Of a stretch of DNA of 64,000 nt, positions 55,700 to 64,000 are shown one piece after another. The number at the start of each line of letters is the position of its first letter. Within the stretch, counting starts at the first letter, position 1. Source of the stretch: Peribacillus sp. ACCC06369 (lineage in GTDB: Bacteria; Bacillota; Bacilli; Bacillales; DSM-1321); assembly GCF_030348945.1 (NCBI RefSeq), contig NZ_JAUCEN010000002.1:930001-994000 (forward strand), given 5' to 3'. Both the position numbers and the translations under genes were made by a program. The notes below the pieces were generated by a model. It was not told where the DNA came from and ran no database searches. It was given only the letters and a program-made list of their open reading frames with translations.

Positions 55700-56872
55700 T
55701 TAGTTAAGAACTCGGACTGCCTTTACAAAGCTAGGTCCCCAGTAAGAATTGTTAATGTTAGCGTAGGACACACCTTTAGATGTGGAAGCATTCAGCATCT
55801 GACCATTACCGGCATAAATTCCCACATGATTGATTACACCATCATTATTGGTATCAAAAAATACTAAATCCCCTTTTTGGAGGGATTTCGAAGATACAGT
55901 TGTACCAACGTGTGATTGTGCCACTGAATTTCGAGGTAAGGAAACACCTGCACTTTGGAATGCCCTTAATGTGAATGAAGAGCAATCAAATACGTCAGTG
56001 CGTGAAGTGCTTGCACCGTAAACATACTTGGCTCCCATGTATTTAGCGCCAGCTGCCAAAACTTGGTCCGCTTTGGTCGCTTTGGACGGTTTTTTAATTG
56101 CAGATGCCGAGGCTTTCCCAGAAACACGGATGGATTGGCCTATTCGAATACGATTTGAATTAGAAATATTAGGGTTTATTTTAAGTAATGCACTAAGGGA
56201 AAGGTTATATCTTTTAGCAATTGTTGATAAGGAATCCCCTAATTTAACCACATAAACTTCTGTTGTATTTTTACTATTATTCGGTTTGCTGGTAAGGGTA
56301 TTAACCTTCAAGACTTGGCCGGGAAAAATAAGAGTACTAGTCAAATGGTTTTTAGACTTTAATTGTTGGATAGTCATATTATTGATTCTGGCAATTTTGT
56401 CCAGGGTGTCCCCGGATTTGACTGTATATGTAGCATTAGATTGACTGTTTTTAGCCGTAGAGCTGGATGCAGGTGCTTGTCCGGAAACCCGGATGGATTG
56501 GCCAATATAAATGCGATCCGAATTAGAAATATTAGTGTTTAACTTTAGCAGGGCACTAAGGGAAAGGTTATATTTTTTTGCAATTTTGGATAAAGTATCC
56601 CCGAGTTTAACCACATATTTTTCGGTTTTATCTATATTTTTAGTCTGGGTATTAAGGGTATTAACCTTCAAGACTTGGCCGGGAAAAATAAGGTTACTAG
56701 TCAAATGGTTTTGAGATTTTAATTGTTGCACAGTTGTATGATTAGCTTTAGAGATTTTATCAAGGGTGTCCCCTGATTTAACTTGATAAGAACCAGCATA
56801 AGCAGAGGTGCCGGCGATAAGGGTACCTATAATAGTTCCTGCAAGAATGAAAGAGTTTTTCGAATTGTTCAT
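55700..56872 (-). CDS. secreted LysM-NlpC/P60 peptidoglycan endopeptidase
   Basis: A 390-residue cell-wall hydrolase. The signal peptide is residues 1-26. Four LysM domains lie at about 28-71, 85-129, 148-191 and 206-250, and an NlpC/P60 domain at about 268-390. The catalytic Cys297 is in FDCSSF and His349 in VINHVGIY. It cuts peptide stems of peptidoglycan, like LytE/LytF/CwlS. LysM 1-2 and 3-4 are a duplicated pair (each pair begins Y-VKSGDTLDKI and then VVKLGD). AGGAGGA precedes the ATG. It is a single-gene unit. Confidence 0.93.
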   Translation of the reverse strand: MNNSKNSFILAGTIIGTLIAGTSAYAGSYQVKSGDTLDKISKANHTTVQQLKSQNHLTSNLIFPGQVLKVNTLNTQTKNIDKTEKYVVKLGDTLSKIAKKYNLSLSALLKLNTNISNSDRIYIGQSIRVSGQAPASSSTAKNSQSNATYTVKSGDTLDKIARINNMTIQQLKSKNHLTSTLIFPGQVLKVNTLTSKPNNSKNTTEVYVVKLGDSLSTIAKRYNLSLSALLKINPNISNSNRIRIGQSIRVSGKASASAIKKPSKATKADQVLAAGAKYMGAKYVYGASTSRTDVFDCSSFTLRAFQSAGVSLPRNSVAQSHVGTTVSSKSLQKGDLVFFDTNNDGVINHVGIYAGNGQMLNASTSKGVSYANINNSYWGPSFVKAVRVLN

Positions 56873-57233
56873 TTAGGAAAGTTCCTCCTGATGTGGTAAA
56901 AAAATATGTAGCATTTATATTATAAAGGTAAGGCATATAAAAAACATGACCCATATAAATAAAATTCAACTTTTTCGTCATTTTTCAGGTTATTTTGTAG
57001 ATCTTTCACATCTAGTGGATTCAAGTGCAATTATGAAAGTGTAAATTATACTAATTACAGGTAAGTTGAGATGTGCAAAGATAGATTCAAAGATGAAGGA
57101 TATGGCAGAATGAATGGATGACTATTCTTCTTGAAGAAGTTTGAGCTGGAGTAATTAAAAAGAAAGGTAAGAATAACATATCCTTACCTTTTCATGATTA
57201 ATTTTTTAATATTGTCTATAAACGTAGTGATCA

Positions 57234-57525
57234 TCAGGCTAGCTCATCTGAATTGTACGAAAACCCGGTTAACGTAATTTGTTTGCCGGAGAACTTTCCA
57301 GGAGAGTAATAGATGGCTTCTAAATCATTAAGATAGTTTTTATCGGTTAAATGAAGACTATCACGTTCAACCAAGCTTTGGAGCGAATGATCCATTAGAG
57401 TTAAATAGTCATCCTTGCCATAATAAAGACTTGTATCCGGCTGCAGAAATTGATGCTGGCTATATTCATCCGAATCATTACACCGGGAAATGAAATCCTT
57501 TTTTTTCTACGATATTGGAGTCCAT
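57234..57525 (-). pseudogene. YcgQ-like (TIGR03943) fragment, frameshifted
   Basis: A frame without start or ribosome site reads YYGKDDYLTL, then LHLTDKNYLNDLEAIYYSPG, KFSGKQITLTGF and stops after YNSDELA. This is the extracytoplasmic part of TIGR03943/YcgQ proteins, which are found with YcgR permeases. The upstream frame from ATG 57525 is joined through a run of eight A; one A fewer would restore it. Both the membrane helices and the C-terminus are missing. The rest of 56873-57233 holds no gene. Confidence 0.6.
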
Positions 57526-57568
57526 TGTGGCAACAGGCAAAAAGAGGCCTGTTACCTGTTGCCTTTTA
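57526..57568 (-). terminator. terminator of the 3-methyladenine glycosylase gene
   Basis: GGCAACAGG pairs with CCTGTTGCC, with an inner AGGC/GCCT stem. It lies 25 bases beyond the minus-strand stop. Confidence 0.75.
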
Positions 57569-57593
57569 TACTGCTTACTTAGAGGGGATAAGG

Positions 57594-58226
57594 TCACTCG
57601 GGTTTTTTCGGTCCCCCTTTATTAATTAGGTTCTTGCGAGATATGAACGGGTTGCCGGTAACCCAAAAACGCCACGGATAATCTTTTGCTTCACCGGAGT
57701 TGTCAATTCCGACGCGGGGGCCGCTGGATATGTGTTCAGGCTGCTTTCCGGCAGAAATATAAAGCGGAGGAACCGTAAAAGATTGACCATAATCATCCAT
57801 GGTGATGCCTAGTGCCTTGGTTAGCTTCCCTGGTCCATCGGTCCATTTTCGTATATCGGCATTTCCGCGTCTTTCATGCATTAACTCGAGCCCTGAATAG
57901 GGTTCAATCGCCCGGATTAAAATGGCCTCCGGATTTTCAGGTCCGCCGCTTACGACATTGACCAGTGTATGTGTGTGCATGACGTATGTATATATCAAAC
58001 CGGAATTTCCGAACATCACTTCCGTCCGTTTTGTCCTTCTATTTCCAAAACTATGTGCGGCCCTGTCCACAGGTCCCATATAGGCCTCTGTTTCAACAAT
58101 GAATCCAGAAGCGGTTCCATCCGCTGTTTCTTTTACAATCAGGCAGCCAAGAAGGGATTTTGCCAGTTCAAGCGTGGGCTGCTGATAAAAATCCGCAGGT
58201 AAAATTGAATGGTTTATCTTGTTCAT
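57594..58226 (-). CDS. 3-methyladenine DNA glycosylase (AAG/MPG family)
   Basis: A 210-residue protein. Signatures are the early LAKSLLGC, the catalytic VETEAYMGPVDRAAHSFGNR, TEVMFG, and a C-terminal GPGKLTKALGI segment. It removes alkylated purines such as 3-methyladenine from DNA. ATG 58226 has GGAGTGAT upstream; an open extension of 15 codons is not needed. It is the family's usual length. It is one gene, ahead of the DHA2 pump on the same strand. Confidence 0.92.
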   Translation of the reverse strand: MNKINHSILPADFYQQPTLELAKSLLGCLIVKETADGTASGFIVETEAYMGPVDRAAHSFGNRRTKRTEVMFGNSGLIYTYVMHTHTLVNVVSGGPENPEAILIRAIEPYSGLELMHERRGNADIRKWTDGPGKLTKALGITMDDYGQSFTVPPLYISAGKQPEHISSGPRVGIDNSGEAKDYPWRFWVTGNPFISRKNLINKGGPKKPE

Positions 58227-58295
58227 AGTATCACTCCATTTAGTCTCATACAGGTAAAATTCCCTTATCAATGAAAAAGAAACATGAAGGGATTA

Positions 58296-58323
58296 AAAAG
58301 GCCGGCTGATTATATCAGCCGGT
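58296..58323 (-). terminator. terminator of the DHA2 pump gene
   Basis: CCGGCTGAT pairs with ATCAGCCGG, with CCTTTTT following on the minus strand. Confidence 0.8.
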
Positions 58324-58336
58324 CCCGAGCATATTT

Positions 58337-59990
<1,654 letters not shown>

Positions 59991-60176
59991 CATTTTTTCT
60001 GTAAAAAATTCAATTGCATGAAGGAGTGTTTTCGAAAGGTAGATATCATATAAAATTATTAATTCGACCAGAAACCACTAAATCCTTCCTGATTAATATC
60101 CCCAGCGTGTTTCCATTTACCATATTAGTTATAATAAGAAGGAATATAGACGAACTTATGATTGGAAGTGTACGGA

Positions 60177-60983
60177 ATGAATAAAAAAATTGGGTTTATT
60201 GGATGCGGTAAAATGGGTGAGGCAATGCTTGAGGGCATGTTGCATGCAGAGGTCATTTCACCTGATGGAATCATGGTCAGTTCAGCGAGTGTGGAAACGA
60301 AAACTAAAATCACCACGAAATATAAGGTTAAAGGCACTTTGGATAATAAAGAGGTTGCCGGTTTTGCCGATTTTCTTTTTCTAGGGATTCAACCTGCCAT
60401 GCATGAGCAAGTGCTTGAAGAAGTAAAGAATCATGTGAAAGATGACGTTGTAATCATTACCATGGCTGCTGGGATCACTGTATCTCTAGTTGAGAACTGC
60501 TTCGGAAAAAGCGTGAAAGTTGTCCGGACGATGCCCAACACTCCTTCACTTGTAGGTGAAGGCATGACGGCAATGAGCATTAATGATGAAATTACCGATG
60601 CTGATATAGAGGATGTGACTGCGCTGCTGAATAGTTTCGGTAAAACGGAAATCCTCCATGAAGATCTGATGGACGCAGTACCGGCCATCAGCGGTTCGTC
60701 GCCTGCTTATGTATACATGTTCATCGAGGCGCTGGCTGATGGAGGGGTCCGTGATGGCATTCCACGAAAACAAGCATACCGAATGGCAGCACAAGCTGTA
60801 ATGGGCGCTGCTAAAATGGTACTAGAAACGGAAAGACATCCTGCTGCTTTAAAGGATGATGTCTGCACGCCGGGTGGTTCAACGATAACTGCGGTAGCGT
60901 CATTAGAAGAGAACCAGCTTAGATCAAGCATTCTACAGGCAATGAAGGCCTGCACGGATAAAACGAAAGGTTTCAGTAAATGA
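60177..60983 (+). CDS. proC: pyrroline-5-carboxylate reductase
   Basis: A 268-residue ProC. The NAD(P) motif GFIGCGKMGEAML is at residues 5-17. VVRTMPNTPSLVGEG, SGSSPAYVY and the C-terminal CTPGGSTITAVASLE lie in order. It makes proline from pyrroline-5-carboxylate in the cytosol. ATG 60177 with GGAAGTG upstream is used; a TTG five codons earlier is weak. The FAD-linked oxidase gene starts 85 bases after its stop. Confidence 0.92.
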   Translation: MNKKIGFIGCGKMGEAMLEGMLHAEVISPDGIMVSSASVETKTKITTKYKVKGTLDNKEVAGFADFLFLGIQPAMHEQVLEEVKNHVKDDVVIITMAAGITVSLVENCFGKSVKVVRTMPNTPSLVGEGMTAMSINDEITDADIEDVTALLNSFGKTEILHEDLMDAVPAISGSSPAYVYMFIEALADGGVRDGIPRKQAYRMAAQAVMGAAKMVLETERHPAALKDDVCTPGGSTITAVASLEENQLRSSILQAMKACTDKTKGFSK

Positions 60984-61067
60984 AAAAAGATGGATTGCCT
61001 ATTAGCGGGCGATCTCATCCGCTTGCCATTTTCAGAATGTTTGGTGAAAAAAAGAGGAGGCTGCATT

Positions 61068-62435
61068 ATGAATGGTTATATAGAAGAATTAAGGAAGATT
61101 CTGACGGAAGAACAAGTAACGGTGAATGAAACATTATTGGAACAGCACAGCCATGATGAATCCTATCACACTCCTCATTTACCGGATATGGTCATATATC
61201 CAAGGGATACTGCGGAAGTCAGCTCAGTCATGCGTTATGCGAATGAGCATGAAATACCGGTCATTCCTTTTGGATTGGGATCAAGTTTGGAAGGTCATGT
61301 CGTTCCAGTCAAAGGGGGAATTTCACTGGATTTGTCCTTGATGAATCAAGTATTGGAAATCAGGGAAAATGATTTCCTTGTGAAGGTCCAACCAGGTGTG
61401 ACAAGGACGCAACTCAATAAAGAATTAAAAAGGTACGGTTTGTTCTTTTCCGTCGATCCGGGTGCCGATGCTACATTGGGAGGGATGGCAGCTACGAATG
61501 CAAGTGGGACGACCTCGGTCAAATATGGGATAATGCGCGATCAAGTCAGGGATTTGGAAGTGGTTTTAGCAAACGGTGAGGTGATCCATTCCGGAAGTTT
61601 AGCGACAAAATCATCTTCAGGCATTCATTTGAATGGCTTGTTTGTCGGGTCGGAAGGTACACTAGGTGTATTTACTGAACTGACATTAAAGGTATACGGC
61701 ATTCCTGAGGTAACCATGGCAGGAAGAGCCTCATTTCCAACCGTCGAACAGGCAGTATCTGCGGTTAATGGGATCATGCTTGCTGGAATCCCAATTGCAC
61801 GAATTGAATTGGTTGATGCCGAGTCCATAAAAAAAGTTAATCAATTCATGGACAAATCCTATGATGTCAAACCAACTTTATTCCTGGAGTTTCATGGTAA
61901 CTTTGCCGGACTTGAACAGGACGTCAAATTTGCCAAGGAAATCGTAAGTGATTTTGACTGTGGGGATATCCAGTTTGAAACTGATTCAAAAGCACGGAAT
62001 GCTTTATGGGAAGCCCGCCATAATCTTGCGTACGCATTCATTCACAGTGCCCCGGGAAAGAAGCTGATGGTGACCGACGTAAGTGTGCCCCTTCATGAAT
62101 TATCGGATGCCATATTGGATGCAAGAAAGAAAGTCGAACAATCAAAAGTGGAGGGGGCGATTGTAGGACATGTAGGTGACGGGAATTATCATGTATTGTT
62201 CATGATCGATCTGAAAAATCCTGAAGAAGTGAAAGAAGCGAAGTGGTTAAATGAAGAAATCGTTGAATTTGCCTTAACCAAAGGCGGTACATGTACAGGT
62301 GAACATGGGGTAGGCCTTGGAAAATCGAAGTATCAGCGAAGGGAGCATGGAGCAGCTTACGAAGTGATGAAAACGATCAAACAGGCATTGGATCCGAAAG
62401 GAATAATGAATCCCGGGAAAATTTTTATAGATTAA
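61068..62435 (+). CDS. FAD-linked oxidase, D-lactate dehydrogenase/GlcD type
   Basis: A 455-residue protein. The PCMH FAD-binding part covers about 36-215 (PFGLGSSLEGH, TLGGMAATNASGTTSVKYG, FVGSEGTLGVFTELTLK). The FAD-oxidase C-terminal part ends HGVGLGKSKY and DPKGIMNPGKIF. It oxidises D-2-hydroxyacids such as D-lactate or glycolate, probably passing electrons to quinone. ATG 61068 has GAGGAGG eight bases upstream. No GlcE/GlcF subunits follow, so the single-subunit D-lactate type is favoured. Confidence 0.9.
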   Translation: MNGYIEELRKILTEEQVTVNETLLEQHSHDESYHTPHLPDMVIYPRDTAEVSSVMRYANEHEIPVIPFGLGSSLEGHVVPVKGGISLDLSLMNQVLEIRENDFLVKVQPGVTRTQLNKELKRYGLFFSVDPGADATLGGMAATNASGTTSVKYGIMRDQVRDLEVVLANGEVIHSGSLATKSSSGIHLNGLFVGSEGTLGVFTELTLKVYGIPEVTMAGRASFPTVEQAVSAVNGIMLAGIPIARIELVDAESIKKVNQFMDKSYDVKPTLFLEFHGNFAGLEQDVKFAKEIVSDFDCGDIQFETDSKARNALWEARHNLAYAFIHSAPGKKLMVTDVSVPLHELSDAILDARKKVEQSKVEGAIVGHVGDGNYHVLFMIDLKNPEEVKEAKWLNEEIVEFALTKGGTCTGEHGVGLGKSKYQRREHGAAYEVMKTIKQALDPKGIMNPGKIFID

Positions 62436-62630
62436 GAGGAATGTTTTAATTATGGTAGATTAGTAACAACCAAAAATGTACAATAAATCAATTGGTGAAA
62501 AGGCAGACTTGCTGTCCCATATAAAATGTTAGTGCAAATCATAGCCTAGATATGGGGCCAATTCAAACACTAATTTCATATCATGTAATTTAAAAAAATA
62601 AACGGATAAAATTTATTTTCGTCTTTAAAC

Positions 62631-62800
62631 TGACCTATATTCGGAAAAATCGCCTGTTCGTGGTGATAATCCGACCCATATCGAGAAAAATCGCCTGTTT
62701 GTGGTGATAAACCGACCCATATCGAGATAATTCAATCTTCATCGGAATAAATCGACCGATGAGCGTGATAAATCGATCTTTCATCCAAATAAATCTAACC
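62631..62800 (+). repeat. 41-bp tandem repeat array
   Basis: Four degenerate units of about 41 bases, each with CCGACCCATATCGAG, AAAAATCGCC-TGTTTGTGG and GATAAA. Units 2 and 3 are nearly identical at their joints; units 3 and 4 drift, with an ATAAATCGA core. It lies in the gap between the FAD oxidase and ald. Confidence 0.85.
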
Positions 62801-62814
62801 AATTCCCTTTCAAA

Positions 62815-62851
62815 AAAAAATAAGACTCCAGATGTCTGGAGTCTTATTTTA
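62815..62851 (-). terminator. terminator of ald
   Basis: A 16-bp perfect stem (62817-62832 with 62835-62850), loop TG, with a T run on the minus strand. Confidence 0.85.
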
Positions 62852-62854
62852 ATA

Positions 62855-63988
62855 TTAAGCGTTAATGTTATTTGGGTTTAAGGCGTTTTCAACACTTACG
62901 TAGTTGTAGCCTAGGTCTGTTGCAACTGCTTCAAACGTGATTTCACCGTTCGCCACATTGACGCCTTTTGCAAGTGCATCATTTTCAAGGATCGCTTTGA
63001 TGGCGCCTTTGTTTGCGATTTGCAGTGCAAATGGCACTGTTACGTTAGTTAAAGCAACTGTAGAGGTTTGAGGCACTGCACCTGGCATATTTGCCACTGC
63101 GTAATGCACTACTCCATGTTTAACATAAGTAGGGTTATCATGTGTTGTTATGTGGTCAACCGTTTCGAAGATACCGCCTTGGTCGATTGCAACATCGACA
63201 ATGACTGAACCTGGAGACATCGATTTAACCATTTCTTCAGTAACGAGCTTAGGAGCTTTAGCACCTGGGATCAATACAGCACCAATCACTAAATCAGCAT
63301 CTTTGACTGCTTCTGCAATATTATAAGGATTGGAGATGAGTGTAGTCAGTTCATTTCCGAAAATATCATCAAGTTGACGTAGGCGGTCAGGGCTTAAGTC
63401 AAGAATTGTAACATCTGCGCCTAATCCTATAGCGATTTTAGCAGCATTCGTTCCAACCATTCCTCCGCCGACAACAGCGACTTTACCACGTTTCACTCCA
63501 GGAACTCCGCTTAAGAGGATTCCTTTACCACCGTTATTTTTTTCCAGGAACTGAGCACCGATTTGTGCAGCCATGCGTCCTGCAACTTCGCTCATTGGTG
63601 TCAATAAAGGAAGTGTGCGGTTCACTGCAACCGTTTCATAAGCAATGGCCAAGACACCGCTTTCTTTTAGGGCCTGAGCTAGTGCCGGTTCAGCCGCAAG
63701 ATGCAAATATGTGAAAAGGATTAAATCTTTTCGGAAATATTTATATTCAGATGAGATAGGTTCTTTTACTTTCATGATCATTTCTGTGCTTGCCCAAACG
63801 CTAGCAGCGTCCTCGACTATTACAGCACCAGCTTCTTGATATGATTCATTTGTAAAACTGCTTCCTAGACCTGCGTTCATTTCGATTAATACTTCATGCC
63901 CTGCATTGACTAATGCTACAACCCCAGCTGGAGTGATAGCTACACGGTTTTCATTGTTTTTAATCTCTTTTGGAATTCCTATTCTCAT
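62855..63988 (-). CDS. ald: alanine dehydrogenase
   Basis: A complete 377-residue Ald. It begins [20 protein letters not shown], the catalytic Lys is in MIMKVKEP near residue 74, and His is in [10 protein letters not shown] near 96. The NAD motif [12 protein letters not shown] lies near 172-183. It interconverts L-alanine and pyruvate plus ammonia, and is needed for alanine use and normal sporulation in Bacillus. GGAGGG is seven bases upstream, just inside the window end. A strong terminator follows. Confidence 0.96.
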   Translation of the reverse strand: MRIGIPKEIKNNENRVAITPAGVVALVNAGHEVLIEMNAGLGSSFTNESYQEAGAVIVEDAASVWASTEMIMKVKEPISSEYKYFRKDLILFTYLHLAAEPALAQALKESGVLAIAYETVAVNRTLPLLTPMSEVAGRMAAQIGAQFLEKNNGGKGILLSGVPGVKRGKVAVVGGGMVGTNAAKIAIGLGADVTILDLSPDRLRQLDDIFGNELTTLISNPYNIAEAVKDADLVIGAVLIPGAKAPKLVTEEMVKSMSPGSVIVDVAIDQGGIFETVDHITTHDNPTYVKHGVVHYAVANMPGAVPQTSTVALTNVTVPFALQIANKGAIKAILENDALAKGVNVANGEITFEAVATDLGYNYVSVENALNPNNINA

Positions 63989-64000
63989 CTTAATCCCTCC

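Noticed and set aside
55514..55867. 117-codon plus-strand ORF
   Set aside because: It is antisense to the LysM-NlpC/P60 gene and crosses a terminator hairpin.
62631..62800. CRISPR array
   Set aside because: Units abut without unique spacers, drift in sequence, and no cas genes are near.

Overview
The window reads as a chromosomal piece of a low-GC, endospore-forming Bacillaceae bacterium, most likely Peribacillus or a close Bacillus relative (inference). The reasons are strong AAGGAGG-type ribosome sites, frequent TTG/GTG starts, the PrkA/YhbH pair, a Spo0E-like small protein, a c-di-AMP (ydaO) riboswitch ahead of kimA, glcU-gdh, an eps-type exopolysaccharide operon and bcr-like intergenic repeats. 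No rRNA, tRNA, CRISPR array or intact insertion sequence was seen. The window starts inside a glutaminase gene and ends just upstream of ald.

Layout. 0-8 kb: glutaminase end, an APC permease, then prkA and yhbH separated by an acetyltransferase and two small genes. 8-12.4 kb: an IclR-controlled operon for D-galactonate breakdown (kinase, aldolase, DgoD) ending in a beaten-up GH2 glycosidase remnant. 13-18 kb: surface proteins, with a 1138-residue secreted adhesin carrying six 68-residue repeats, and a lipoprotein. 18.6-27 kb: an eps-like operon (UDP-sugar dehydrogenase, chain-length/tyrosine-kinase pair, PHP phosphatase, 4,6-dehydratase, phosphoglycosyl transferase, acetyltransferase, aminotransferase) with no glycosyltransferase, polymerase or flippase genes, followed by an Mga/AtxA-type regulator at 28.3 kb. 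30.5-36 kb: GntR-MFS operon, amino-acid permease, a decayed P450 gene and a decayed YjcZ-like gene. 36.3-43.5 kb: a segment that was duplicated. The functional copy has the c-di-AMP riboswitch plus kimA, and the other has a collapsed riboswitch relic beside galU and a three-gene lipid-linked glycosylation set (DUF6044-like, GT2, GtrA). 44-52 kb: glcU-gdh, FMN reductase, BASS transporter, Rrf2-nitroreductase, signal peptidase, an orphan cobT, and a sigma-54 activator. 52.8-64 kb: a 2-keto-acid decarboxylase, overlapping small FbpB-/Spo0E-like genes, a LysM-NlpC/P60 hydrolase, a YcgQ-like pseudogene, 3-methyladenine glycosylase, DHA2 efflux pump, proC, an FAD-linked oxidase and ald.

How parts work together. 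The dgo genes form a complete route from galactonate to pyruvate plus glyceraldehyde-3-phosphate, with tandem operators in front. The eps-like genes can make and load a diacetylbacillosamine-type sugar under tyrosine-kinase control but cannot elongate or export it by themselves. KimA is under direct c-di-AMP control in cis. GlcU and Gdh form the usual glucose uptake/oxidation pair.

The most unusual signals are non-coding. A dispersed repeat is present in three copies, and two of them are bracketed by duplicated terminator hairpins. The divergent small-ORF/ydaO-riboswitch module was duplicated and one copy collapsed. There is also a 41-bp tandem array upstream of the ald terminator. Several genes shorter than 60 codons with good ribosome sites are recorded individually. 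All functional assignments rest on reading sequence motifs without database searches.
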